64,000 nt of DNA from Actinomadura meyerae (GTDB lineage: Bacteria; Actinomycetota; Actinomycetes; Streptosporangiales; Streptosporangiaceae): NCBI RefSeq assembly GCF_900188445.1, contig NZ_FZOR01000034.1, forward strand, positions 30,231 through 94,230, written 5' to 3'. The position numbers and the translations under genes were made by a program. The notes under the pieces were generated by a model that did no database searches, was not told where the DNA came from, and was given only the letters and a program-made list of their open reading frames with translations. This document shows positions 1 through 8,240 of this stretch, piece after piece (position 1 is the stretch's first letter; each line of letters begins with the position of its first letter).

Positions 1-199
1 GCGGCTTGCCGCGGACGTCCATGATCATGCCGCGGACGGCGGGGACGACGATGTCGCGGGTGCGGTTCTGCGCGGCGATGCCCCGGTAGTGCTCGCTCTC
101 CAGCACCTGCAGGGTCCACATGCGGCCGACCAGGACCAGCAGCAGCGCACCGACGAGCACGTACAGGACGACGAGGCGGAAGTGGGTCCTGGGGTTCAC
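1..199 (-). CDS. mrdA: Penicillin-binding protein 2 (MrdA), N-terminal part, cut by window edge
   Basis: Only the first 66 codons are present; the gene runs off the left edge. The start is GTG at 199, overlapping the mreD stop by 4 bp (GTGA), which indicates translational coupling. The visible peptide has a short basic cytoplasmic start (MNPRTHFR), one hydrophobic helix at about residues 9-24, then the sequence around MWTLQVLESEHY and the RTRDIVVPAVRG segment that begins the pedestal domain of class B PBPs. Family knowledge: PBP2 is the transpeptidase that crosslinks lateral-wall peptidoglycan together with RodA and MreBCD. The place directly after mreBCD supports this. The transpeptidase domain itself is outside the window. 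Confidence 0.9.
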   Translation of the reverse strand, partial: MNPRTHFRLVVLYVLVGALLLVLVGRMWTLQVLESEHYRGIAAQNRTRDIVVPAVRGMIMDVRGKP

Positions 200-795
200 A
201 GGGCGCCGCCCCGCCCGGACATCGCGCGGTAGCGGGCGGCGGGCACGGCGAGGCGGTCGCCGCGCGAGCGCTCGCCGCTCTCGTAGCGCCGGGTGGCGCG
301 CAGCACCGCCCACACCACGAACGGGCTGGCGATGATGTCGTAGAGGACCTGAAGCGGGACCATCCGCGACACGGTCCCCCACTCGGCGCGGGGGTCGCCG
401 AGGATCATCCCGGTCGCCGCGTACAGCACGGTCCCGGCGAGGGCGCCGGCGGCGACGGCGAAGAACGGGACGACGGACTGGCGGTCCATCTCGGCGGACG
501 CGACGCCGCACAGGTAGCCGATGAGGCAGTAGACGAGCGCGTACCGGCCGATGGTGTGGTCGGCGGGCGGGATGATGTCGGCGGCGAGGCCGGCGAGGAA
601 CCCGGTGACCATGCCGGTCATCGACCCGGCGACGAGCGCCAGCGCCACGACGGCCAGCAGCACCAGGTCGGGCTGCACGCCGCCGGGCAGCGGCAGCCGG
701 TTGGCCACCGACACCTGCAGGATCAGCGTCACGGCGATCACCAGCGCGGCCACCGCGGTGCGGCCGGCCGGCGACGCCTCGGGTGGGTTCAGCAA
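196..795 (-). CDS. mreD: Rod shape-determining protein MreD
   Basis: 199-aa integral membrane protein, the usual MreD size, with about five hydrophobic segments (first at residues 15-33). It lies 3 bp after mreC and overlaps mrdA by 4 bp, so mreB-mreC-mreD-mrdA reads as one operon. Family role: membrane component of the elongasome that links MreC/MreB to PBP2 and RodA. In actinomycetes that grow at the tip, Mre proteins act mainly in spore-wall or lateral-wall synthesis. The assignment rests on size, topology and operon position, because MreD sequences are poorly conserved. Confidence 0.88.
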   Translation of the reverse strand: MLNPPEASPAGRTAVAALVIAVTLILQVSVANRLPLPGGVQPDLVLLAVVALALVAGSMTGMVTGFLAGLAADIIPPADHTIGRYALVYCLIGYLCGVASAEMDRQSVVPFFAVAAGALAGTVLYAATGMILGDPRAEWGTVSRMVPLQVLYDIIASPFVVWAVLRATRRYESGERSRGDRLAVPAARYRAMSGRGGAL

Positions 796-798
796 CGT

Positions 799-1809
799 TC
801 AGTCCCCCGCGGTCGGTTCTGTGGACGGGCTCGCGGAGCCGTTCGGCCGCGCGTCGCCGCTCTCGCGCGCCTTCGGGCTCTTGGTCGCCTTCGGGCTCTT
901 GCTGGGGGTCGGGGGAGTGGCGGGCGGTTTCGGCTTGGGCGGGAGGACCGCGTCCCGCGGGTCGGTCTTCGGCGGGGCGACCACGACCGCGACGACGTCC
1001 AGGCTGGTGAACTTCACGAACGGCCGGACGTAGGCGGTGCGGGTCAGTCCGCTGGTGGACTTCTCGATGCGGGCGACCTCCCCGATCGGGACCCCGGGCA
1101 CGTACGGGCGCTGGCCCTGCGACCCGAGCGTCACGATGCGCTGGCCGACGTGGATGGGCGCGGAGGCGTCCAGCAGCTGGAACCGCAGCGGGGTGGCGCC
1201 GCCCCCGCCGAGGCCGCGGCGGCCCCGGCCCTGGGTGATGCCGATCTCCTTGGACGCCTCCAGCCGGGAGCCGATGGAGGACGTCTGGTCGGTGGCGAGC
1301 AGCACGGTCGAGGTCGCGGGCCCGACCCGGGTGACCCGGCCGACCAGCCCGGCGGCGCTGATCACGGTCATGTCGGGCTTGATGCCGCTGCGGCTGCCGA
1401 CATCGATCGTGACGGTGTCCTCGAAGCCCTGGCCGGCGGAGATGACCTGCGCGGCGTGGATCGTGTAGCCGCCCATCCCGGCGGTGCCGAGCAGCTTCCG
1501 CAGCTGCGCGGACCGCTCCTTGTCGAGCTGGGCGGAGCGCAGCTGCTCGCGCAGCCGCTGATTCTGCCGCGCGAGCTCGTTCGCGCGGTGCCGCTGGCCG
1601 GGCGCGTCGGTGATCGTGTCGAAGGTGTCGCCCACCGGGCGGACGACGGCCGCGGACGCGCGCTCGACCGGGCCGAACACGGTCGCGCCCAGGTCGCGCA
1701 GGCCGCGCAGCGGCGAATGCGCGCCACCGCGGTAGTCCACGGTGATCATCGTGAGCGCCACGACGAGCAGCCCGCCCAGCACCATGCGGGTGCGCCGGGT
1801 GTCCTTCAC
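799..1809 (-). CDS. mreC: Rod shape-determining protein MreC
   Basis: 336 aa. A single N-terminal membrane helix (residues 8-25) is followed by a predicted coiled coil (about 65-105, around ELARQNQRLREQLRSAQLDK) and the two-barrel MreC core with the typical stretches IDVGSRSGIKPDMTVI and GLVGRVTRVG. The last 55 residues form a low-complexity Pro/Lys/Ser/Thr tail that E. coli MreC lacks and actinomycete versions often carry. Role: extracytoplasmic scaffold that activates PBP2. The mreB stop lies 84 bp upstream, which contains no separate gene. Confidence 0.93.
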   Translation of the reverse strand: MKDTRRTRMVLGGLLVVALTMITVDYRGGAHSPLRGLRDLGATVFGPVERASAAVVRPVGDTFDTITDAPGQRHRANELARQNQRLREQLRSAQLDKERSAQLRKLLGTAGMGGYTIHAAQVISAGQGFEDTVTIDVGSRSGIKPDMTVISAAGLVGRVTRVGPATSTVLLATDQTSSIGSRLEASKEIGITQGRGRRGLGGGGATPLRFQLLDASAPIHVGQRIVTLGSQGQRPYVPGVPIGEVARIEKSTSGLTRTAYVRPFVKFTSLDVVAVVVAPPKTDPRDAVLPPKPKPPATPPTPSKSPKATKSPKARESGDARPNGSASPSTEPTAGD

Positions 1810-1892
1810 GCACCGACCTCCGGTTTCCTCAGTCCCCCGGGTGCACTGCCCCTGGCGGGCGGACCCGTCCTACGGCGGGCGGACCCGTCCGA

Positions 1893-2927
1893 TCAATGCC
1901 GCGGCTCCGGCACGAGGACCTGGCGGAGCGACTCGAAGTCCTCGACGCACTTGCCGGTGCCGAGCACCACCGAGTCGAGCGGGTTGTCCACCAGGTGGAT
2001 GGGCATCCCGGTCTCCTCGCGGAGCCGCTCGTCGAGGTTCTTCAGCAGCGCGCCGCCGCCGGTGAGCGCGATCCCGCGGTCCATGATGTCGCCCGACAGC
2101 TCGGGCGGGCACTTGTCCAGCGTGGTCTTCACCGCGTCCACCACGGCGTTGACCGGTTCCTCGATCGCCCGCCGCACCTCCTCGGCGGAGATCACGACGG
2201 TCTTCGGCAGCCCGCTGACCAGGTCGCGGCCCCGGATCTCGGCGTGCGGCTCCTCGTCGCCGCCGGGATAGGCCGAACCGATGGCCATCTTGATCTCCTC
2301 GGCGGTCCGTTCCCCGAGCATCAGCGAGTATTCCTTCTTGGAGAAGGAGATCACCGCCTGGTCGAGCTCGTCGCCGCCGACCCGGACCGACTGGCTGGTG
2401 ACGATGCCGCCGAGCGAGATGATCGCGACCTCGGTGGTGCCGCCGCCGATGTCGACGACCATGTTGCCGGTCGGCTCGTAGACGGGCAGGCCGGCGCCGA
2501 TCGCGGCGGCCATCGGCTCCTCGATGATGTACACGCGGCGCGCGCCGGCCTGGTAGCCGGCCTCCTTCACCGCGCGCTGCTCCACCCCGGTGATCCCGCT
2601 CGGCACGGCCACCACGATCCGCGGCTTGGCGAAGTGCCGGCGCTTGTGGACCTTCTGGATGAAGTAGCGCAGCATGCGCTCGGTGACGTCGAAGTCGGCG
2701 ATGACGCCGTCCTTCAGCGGACGGACGGCCACGATGTTGCCGGGCGTGCGGCCGATCATCCGCTTCGCCTCGATGCCCACCGCGACGATCTTCCCGGTGT
2801 TGGTGTTGATCGCCACCACGGAGGGTTCGTTCAGGACGATGCCACGCCCGCGCACGTACACCAGTGTGTTGGCGGTACCAAGATCGACGGCCATGTCCCG
2901 GCCAAGAAACGACAGCTTGTTACCCAT
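1893..2927 (-). CDS. mreB: Rod shape-determining protein MreB (bacterial actin)
   Basis: 344 aa from the ATG at 2927, which gives MGNKLSFLGRDMAVDLGTAN, the standard MreB beginning; the frame stays open far upstream but that part has no similarity. Actin-fold ATPase motifs are clear: phosphate-1 DLGTANTLVY, phosphate-2 VVDIGGGTTEVAII and the adenosine motif GIALTGGGALL. Role: cytoplasmic filaments that guide wall synthesis. It is the first gene of the mre operon. The 190 bp upstream contain the ndk terminator, so the mre operon probably has its own promoter there, but I could not place convincing -35/-10 boxes. Confidence 0.97.
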   Translation of the reverse strand: MGNKLSFLGRDMAVDLGTANTLVYVRGRGIVLNEPSVVAINTNTGKIVAVGIEAKRMIGRTPGNIVAVRPLKDGVIADFDVTERMLRYFIQKVHKRRHFAKPRIVVAVPSGITGVEQRAVKEAGYQAGARRVYIIEEPMAAAIGAGLPVYEPTGNMVVDIGGGTTEVAIISLGGIVTSQSVRVGGDELDQAVISFSKKEYSLMLGERTAEEIKMAIGSAYPGGDEEPHAEIRGRDLVSGLPKTVVISAEEVRRAIEEPVNAVVDAVKTTLDKCPPELSGDIMDRGIALTGGGALLKNLDERLREETGMPIHLVDNPLDSVVLGTGKCVEDFESLRQVLVPEPRH

Positions 2928-3071
2928 GAAGAAAGGGAGCCCTTCATGATTGACGGGCGTGTATAGCGGCGCGTCCATCGTAACGTGCGCCCCCGTCCGC
3001 GGGCAGTCACCCCGCAGCCGCGCGTCGCGGAAAAAACGCGTCCTGACCAGCTCGGTTTTCGCTAAAGAAGA

Positions 3072-3096
3072 CGCGGGCCGGATGATCCGGCCCGCG
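3072..3096 (-). terminator. Intrinsic terminator after ndk
   Basis: Perfect 10-bp GC stem (3072-3081 with 3087-3096) and a 5-nt loop. On the minus strand it is followed by a T-rich stretch (gtcttctttag), as expected for a Rho-independent terminator. It lies 28 bp beyond the ndk stop codon. A weaker 7-bp hairpin at 3104-3121 sits between the two. Confidence 0.8.
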
Positions 3097-3123
3097 CTCG
3101 AACGGCGCCCTCGCGGGCGCCCG

Positions 3124-3534
3124 TCAGCCCAGTTCGGGGAAGAACAGCTTGATCTCCCGCTCGGCGGAGTAGGTGGAGTCGGAGCCGTGCACGATGTTCG
3201 CACCGATCTCCAGGGCGAAGTCGCCGCGGATCGTGCCGGGCGCGGCGCTGACCGGGTCGGTCGCGCCGGCCAGCGAGCGGAACGCCTCGACGGCGCGGTG
3301 CCCCTCGACGACCATGGCGACGAGCGGGCCGCTGGTGATGAACTCGACCAGCTCGCCGAAGAACGGCTTGCTCGCGTGCTCCTCATAGTGGGACTCGGCG
3401 GTCTCGCGGGCGAGGGTGCGCAGTTCCAGCGCGACGAGCTTCAGGCCCTTGCGCTCGATCCGGGAGATGACCTCGCCGATGACACCGCGGCTGACGCCGT
3501 CGGGCTTGACCAGGACGAGAGTGCGCTCGGACAC
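3124..3534 (-). CDS. ndk: Nucleoside diphosphate kinase
   Basis: 136 aa, full length for Ndk. N-terminal TLVLVKPDGVSRG matches the family signature, and the catalytic histidine lies in NIVHGSDSTYSAEREI near residue 117. The enzyme transfers the gamma phosphate of ATP to NDPs through a phosphohistidine, balancing cytoplasmic NTP and dNTP pools. It is a single-gene unit between the exporter and mreB, closed by its own terminator. Confidence 0.98.
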   Translation of the reverse strand: MSERTLVLVKPDGVSRGVIGEVISRIERKGLKLVALELRTLARETAESHYEEHASKPFFGELVEFITSGPLVAMVVEGHRAVEAFRSLAGATDPVSAAPGTIRGDFALEIGANIVHGSDSTYSAEREIKLFFPELG

Positions 3535-3581
3535 GAGTGGTTCTCCTTGCGGAATTTTCGGTTTCGGTAAGCGCGCGAATA

Positions 3582-5087
3582 CTACCCGGCCCGCGCGCCG
3601 GAAGCGGCATTACGGCGGCGCGCCGTCAGCGCGGCGGTGGCGGCGGCGAGCAGCACGGCCGCCATTCCGGCGGCGATGAGCCAGTCGTGGTAGCCCGCCA
3701 GCAGCGCCTCGACCTGCTCGGCGCCGGTCGCCGGGCGCGCCCGGTCGAGCCGCGCCGCCTGCAGGGACAGGACGAGGAGCTGTCCCGCGAGCACGGCGGG
3801 GAAGCACAGCGACAGGCCGAACAGCGCCGCGCCGGGCGCCGCGCCGCGCAGCGAGGCGGCCAGGGCCAGCCCGGCACCGGCCCCGAGCGGGACGAGCGGG
3901 GCCAGCAGCGCCCACCGCCCGCCGGGCCCCGGACCGGCACCGGCGGCGAGGCCGAGCGGCAGCGCCAGGACGAGCAGCGGGAACCCCGCTCGCAGCGCGG
4001 CGCGCGCGGGCAGGCGCGTCGCGGCGAGCGCCCCGGCCGGAGCGGCGGCGGCCGCGGCGGCGAACGGCAGGAGCCGCGCGGCGGCGCCGTCCCCGTCCGC
4101 GGCGGCGGCGATGCCGGCCAGCGGTGCGGCGACCGGGTAGGCCAGCAGGCCGACCGCGATCATGACGATCGCGCAGCCGTGCGGGCTGCCCGCCGGTTCG
4201 CGCCGCCCGGCGGCGGCCGCGAGGCCGAGCAGGGCGGTCGCGGCGAGGCCCGCGAGAACGACCCGCGCGCCCGGTGACCATTCGTGGGCGGCGGCGACGG
4301 CGAGGAACCCGAAGCCGCCGGCCGGGGCCAGCGGCAGCAGGAGCAGGCTGCGCTCGCCGTACCCGCCCGGGGGCAGCCGCCACGGGACGCGGCCGCGCAG
4401 GAGGGGGCGCAGCAGGGCCGCGCCCGCGGCGGTGACCGCGACCCAGGGGAACGGCCCGAGGACGGCGCGCCAGGCGCCGTCCTCCGCCGCTCCGGCTGCG
4501 GACCCCGGGACGGCCGCCAGCGCCAGCGGCATCGCCAGCACGAGCATGCCCGCGAGCACGCCCGCCCAGGCGGCGGTGAGGCGCCGGTCGTCCCGCTCCC
4601 AGGCGAGCATGAGCGAGGCGGGCAGGACGATGCCGGCGCCCGCGCCCTGGACCAGCCGGGCCAGCCCGACCAGCGGCAGCGACGGGGCGAGGCGGGCGGT
4701 GCCGAGACCGGCCAGCAGCACGGCCAGGCCGGTCGCGAGGACCGTCCAGGCGGGGAACCTGCGGGCGGCCAGGCCGGCGGGCGGCACCGCGAACACCAGC
4801 GCGGGCAGCGACAGGCCGGTGACGTGCAGCAGCGTGGGGACGCGGGCTTCGCCGAGGCCGAGGCCGGCGAGCGCGGCGGGCAGGACGTCGGCGGTGGCGT
4901 CGGGGACGGCCAGGACGGCGGCGGGGAGCGCGGTGAGGGTCACCAGCAGCGCGCCGAGGCCCGCGAGGCGGCGGCGACCCGCGCGTTCACCGGGGGCGGT
5001 GGGGTGGCCTCCGCCCTCCGGGGGCGGGGCGGGAGGCGAGTGCGCGTCGGCGGACGCTGCGTCGCCGGGCACTGGGCTGCCGGACAC
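3582..5087 (-). CDS. MFS exporter, DHA2-like (14-helix type)
   Basis: 501 aa, extremely Ala/Leu-rich, with some 12-14 hydrophobic segments after a 45-residue Pro-rich cytoplasmic N-terminus. GAGAGIVLPASLMLA corresponds to the DHA2 motif GIGAALLLPASLAL, and the C-terminal layout (loop EQVEALLAGYHDW, last helix, RRR) matches 14-TMS drug exporters such as EmrB and QacA. GTG start at 5087, chosen for AAGGAG six bases upstream. The charged residues of MFS motif A are poorly conserved, so function as a proton-coupled drug pump is only inferred and no substrate can be named. Separated from the DUF4233-folC pair by 128 bp. Confidence 0.72.
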   Translation of the reverse strand: MSGSPVPGDAASADAHSPPAPPPEGGGHPTAPGERAGRRRLAGLGALLVTLTALPAAVLAVPDATADVLPAALAGLGLGEARVPTLLHVTGLSLPALVFAVPPAGLAARRFPAWTVLATGLAVLLAGLGTARLAPSLPLVGLARLVQGAGAGIVLPASLMLAWERDDRRLTAAWAGVLAGMLVLAMPLALAAVPGSAAGAAEDGAWRAVLGPFPWVAVTAAGAALLRPLLRGRVPWRLPPGGYGERSLLLLPLAPAGGFGFLAVAAAHEWSPGARVVLAGLAATALLGLAAAAGRREPAGSPHGCAIVMIAVGLLAYPVAAPLAGIAAAADGDGAAARLLPFAAAAAAAPAGALAATRLPARAALRAGFPLLVLALPLGLAAGAGPGPGGRWALLAPLVPLGAGAGLALAASLRGAAPGAALFGLSLCFPAVLAGQLLVLSLQAARLDRARPATGAEQVEALLAGYHDWLIAAGMAAVLLAAATAALTARRRNAASGARAG

Positions 5088-5215
5088 GGCCTGCTCCTTC
5101 GGAGGTCGTCATCCGCCGCGGCGCGCATTTCCCAGAAAAGGAAGGATGTCCAAATTGGGCAATAAATGAAATTCGCGGTATTGGGCGGGATGAGTGGCTG
5201 CCGTCCCCGCAGAAC

Positions 5216-5560
5216 CTAGCGCGGCTGCGCGCTCGCCGCCTTGCGTCCCAGCCAAATGGCCGTTCCCCAGAGCGCTCCGAAAACGACACCGAGGAAGAAC
5301 ATGACCGGCACCATGAACCCGGTCGCGATGAGCAGCACCTGCAGCACCGTGCCCGCCGGGACCGCCCACGGGCGGCGCAGCAGCCCGGCCATCACCAGGC
5401 AGGCGAGCGCGAGGCTCCCGCACACGCCGCCGGCGACCGCGCCGTCCACGTCCAGCACCGCCACGGCCACCGGGATCGCCAGCGCGATCACGATCGCCTC
5501 GCACGCCAGCACGGTGGCGAACAGCCTGCGCGCCGGGTTGTCCGCGGCCCGGGTGCTCAT
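5216..5560 (-). CDS. DUF4233 small membrane protein
   Basis: 114 aa with four hydrophobic segments (about 14-34, 40-60, 68-86, 88-105). It overlaps the folC stop by 4 bp (ATGA). The sequence and its position immediately after folC match the DUF4233 family, which is conserved at this place in many actinobacteria. Function unknown; coupling to folC suggests a linked role or simply shared expression. Confidence 0.85.
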   Translation of the reverse strand: MSTRAADNPARRLFATVLACEAIVIALAIPVAVAVLDVDGAVAGGVCGSLALACLVMAGLLRRPWAVPAGTVLQVLLIATGFMVPVMFFLGVVFGALWGTAIWLGRKAASAQPR

Positions 5561-6981
5561 GACCGGCCCTCCGCCACGCGCAGCAGCGTGCGGGCGTCCC
5601 CCGCGGTGACCACCGAACCGGTGATCAGCACTCCGGCGCCCCGGTACTCGCCGGTCTCCTCGGCGATGCCGATCGCCCGGTCGATCGCGTCGTCCAGCCG
5701 CTCGGCGACATGGACGCGCTCGGGCCCGAAGATCCCCTCGGCGATCTCGGCCAGCTCCTCGGGCGGCATCGAGCGGGGCGAGGAGTTGCGGGTCACCACC
5801 AGCTCGGTCAGCACGGGTTCGAGCTGGTCCAGGACGCCCGCGACGTCCTTGTCGGCGGAGATGGCGAGCACCCCGGCGAGCCGGGTGAAGCCGAACGACT
5901 CGGTGACGGTCTGCACGGTCGCCGCCATCCCCGCCGGGTTGTGCGCGGCGTCCAGCAGGACGGTCGGGCCCGTCCGCGCGACCTCCAGCCGCCCCGGCGA
6001 GGCCGACTGCGCGAAGCCGCTGCGCACCAGCGCCGGATCGAGCTGCCCCTCCTCGCCGCCGAGGTAGGTGTCGCCGGCCGCGATGCGGGTCGCGGCCTCC
6101 AGGTTGGCCTCCCCGCGGGTCGGCGCGCCGCCCGCGAACGCCTCCACGGCGGCCAGCGCCGTCGCGGCGTTGGCCGCCTGGTGCTCGCCGAACAGCGGAA
6201 GGAAGATCTCGTCGTAGACGCCGTGCAGCCCCTGGAGCCGGAGCTGCTGGCCGCCGACCGCGACATCGCGGCCGAGCACCCCGTACTCGATGCCCTCGCG
6301 CGCGGCCGCCGCGCCGGTCTCCGCCACCCGGCGCAGCAGCACCTCGGCCGCCTCGACCGGCTGCTGCGCCAGCACCGCGACCGCGCCCGGCTTGATGATC
6401 CCGGCCTTCTCGCCCGCGATCTCCTCCAGCGTGTCGCCGAGGTAGCGGGTGTGGTCGAGCCCGATCGGGGTGATCACGGCGACCACGCCGTCCGCGACGT
6501 TCGTGGCGTCCCAGGTGCCGCCCATGCCGGTCTCGACCACGGCGACGTCGACCGGGGCGTCGGCGAACGCGGCGAACGCCATCGCGGTCAGCACCTCGAA
6601 GAACGACAGCCGCGCCGCGTGCTTGCCGTCGACCAGCTCGACATAGGGCAGGACGTCCTCGTACGCCGCGACGAACCGCTCCTCGCCGATCGGCTCACCG
6701 TCGATCGCGATGCGCTCGCGCAGCGTCGTCAGCTCGGGGCTCGTGTAGAGGCCGGTGCGCAGGCCGCGCTCGCGGAGCAGCGACTCGATGAGCCGGGCGG
6801 TGCTGGTCTTGCCGTTCGTTCCGGCGATGTGGATCACCGGGTACGCGCGCTGCGGCTCCCCCAGGACGTCCACCAGGTCGCGGACGCGGTCGAGGGTGGG
6901 ATCGATCTCCCACTCGACCCCCCGTGCCATGATCGCGGCGACGGTCGCCCGGTAGCCGGCCGGTTCGGTTCGCTGACTCAC
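5557..6981 (-). CDS. folC: Bifunctional folylpolyglutamate synthase / dihydrofolate synthase
   Basis: 474 aa. Mur-ligase fold with the P-loop IAGTNGKTSTAR (residues 47-58), the substrate loop with TSPELTTLRERI, the VVETGMGGTWDATN segment, and the C-terminal domain signature VLLDAAHNPAGM. The enzyme adds L-glutamate to dihydropteroate or folate using ATP in the cytoplasm. The adjacent valS is a frequent actinobacterial neighbour. Stop codon overlaps the DUF4233 start; 56 bp separate it from the divergent FolC-like gene, which must share this promoter region. Confidence 0.96.
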   Translation of the reverse strand: MSQRTEPAGYRATVAAIMARGVEWEIDPTLDRVRDLVDVLGEPQRAYPVIHIAGTNGKTSTARLIESLLRERGLRTGLYTSPELTTLRERIAIDGEPIGEERFVAAYEDVLPYVELVDGKHAARLSFFEVLTAMAFAAFADAPVDVAVVETGMGGTWDATNVADGVVAVITPIGLDHTRYLGDTLEEIAGEKAGIIKPGAVAVLAQQPVEAAEVLLRRVAETGAAAAREGIEYGVLGRDVAVGGQQLRLQGLHGVYDEIFLPLFGEHQAANAATALAAVEAFAGGAPTRGEANLEAATRIAAGDTYLGGEEGQLDPALVRSGFAQSASPGRLEVARTGPTVLLDAAHNPAGMAATVQTVTESFGFTRLAGVLAISADKDVAGVLDQLEPVLTELVVTRNSSPRSMPPEELAEIAEGIFGPERVHVAERLDDAIDRAIGIAEETGEYRGAGVLITGSVVTAGDARTLLRVAEGRS

Positions 6982-7037
6982 GGTTCCAGAGCCTACTCGG
7001 CGGCGCGCCGCGCTCCGTCCGGGCCCACACTGGAGGT

Positions 7038-8240
7038 GTGAAGGTGTTCTACCGGGAGTGGGAGCGCCGCGCTCCGGGCGAGACCCGCGACGTCGGGCGG
7101 GCCCGCGCCCTCGCCGGCGCCCTGGGCGTCCTCGGCCCGTCCGCGCCCGTCCTGGCGGTCGTCGGTTCCAAGGGGAAGGGCACGGCGGCGACTTATGCGT
7201 CGGCCTTTCTCGCCGCCGCCGGTTTTCGCGTGTGCACCGTCACAAGCCCCGGTCTCCGCATCGATCGCGACCGGATCAGGATTAACGGACGCGCCGTTTC
7301 CAGCGAGGAACTGGCCATTCTCTCGGACGCGCTGGATGCGGCCATGGGCACGCTCCCGCCGCCCTCGGACGGCTACCTTTCCCCGTCCGGGCTCTTCCTT
7401 ATCGCCGGTGTCCTGCACGCCCGCCGGGTGGGTGCGGACGCGCTCGTCCTGGAGGCCGGCATGGGCGGGCGGTCGGACGAGGTCGCCCTGTTCCCGCCGG
7501 ACGTCGCCGCGATCACGCCGGTCTTCCTGGAGCACGCCGGCGTCCTCGGGGACACCGAAACCGAGATCGCCAGGGAGAAGCTCGGCGTGGCGGCGCCGGG
7601 CACGGTCGTCCTTTCGGCGCCGCAGACCGCACCCGTCGCCGCCGTGCTGCGGGACGCGGAGGTCGTCGGCCCCGGCGGCGCGGGGCTGCCGGGCGAACTC
7701 CTGCCCGCCGGCCTCGGGCGCGCCGCCGCCGAACTGGGCGTCGCCGCCGCCCGCCGCCTTCCGGGCGCCGTCGAGCCCCCCGCCGCGACGCTGCGCGAGG
7801 TGCTCGCGTCGATCGTCCTCCCCGGACGGGCGTCCCGGCACGCGGTGCCCGGGTCCGCGACGGAGGTCCTCGTCGACGCCGCCGTCGACGGCGCCGGGAT
7901 CGCCGCCGCGCTGGCCGCCGCGCGGGACGCCTGGGGGGCGGTCGACCACGCCGTCGTCTGCCTCCCCGACCACAAGGACCTGGACGGCGCCGTCGCCGCG
8001 CTGGGCGACCTGCCCGTGACGTTCGTCCGGCTGGCGCTGCCGCACCTGCGCTTCACCCGGCCGCTGCCGGACGCCTGGGACGCCGTCGGCGCGGACGCGA
8101 TCACGCCGGAGTCGCTGGCGACGCTCGGGCACCGCGTCGCCGTCCTCGGCACCGGCTACTTCACCGGGCACGTCCTGGACGTGCTCGGCGCCGACACCGA
8201 GCGGCTCTTCGTCACTTCGGCCGCTCGACGTCCCGCCTGA
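7038..8240 (+). CDS. FolC-like Mur ligase family protein (second copy, divergent)
   Basis: 400 aa, transcribed away from folC. It has a FolC-type nucleotide loop, VVGSKGKGTAATYASAFLAA (from residue 39), the TSPGLRIDRDRIRINGR loop, a LEAGMGGRSDEV segment and a C-terminal VAVLGTGYFTGHVLDVLG like the FolC end. Compared with true FolC the P-loop Asn-Gly-Lys-Thr is replaced by Lys-Gly-Lys-Gly-Thr, and the DAAHNPAG signature is replaced by VDAAVDGAGI. It is therefore probably an ATP-dependent ligase acting on another substrate, or a regulatory paralogue. Its end overlaps the convergent gene by 29 bp. Substrate unknown. Confidence 0.75.
   Translation: MKVFYREWERRAPGETRDVGRARALAGALGVLGPSAPVLAVVGSKGKGTAATYASAFLAAAGFRVCTVTSPGLRIDRDRIRINGRAVSSEELAILSDALDAAMGTLPPPSDGYLSPSGLFLIAGVLHARRVGADALVLEAGMGGRSDEVALFPPDVAAITPVFLEHAGVLGDTETEIAREKLGVAAPGTVVLSAPQTAPVAAVLRDAEVVGPGGAGLPGELLPAGLGRAAAELGVAAARRLPGAVEPPAATLREVLASIVLPGRASRHAVPGSATEVLVDAAVDGAGIAAALAAARDAWGAVDHAVVCLPDHKDLDGAVAALGDLPVTFVRLALPHLRFTRPLPDAWDAVGADAITPESLATLGHRVAVLGTGYFTGHVLDVLGADTERLFVTSAARRPA

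Noticed and set aside
556..2271. Long plus-strand frame across mreC and mreB
   Set aside because: Composition is Arg/Gly/Pro-rich without similarity; the minus-strand Mre genes explain the region.
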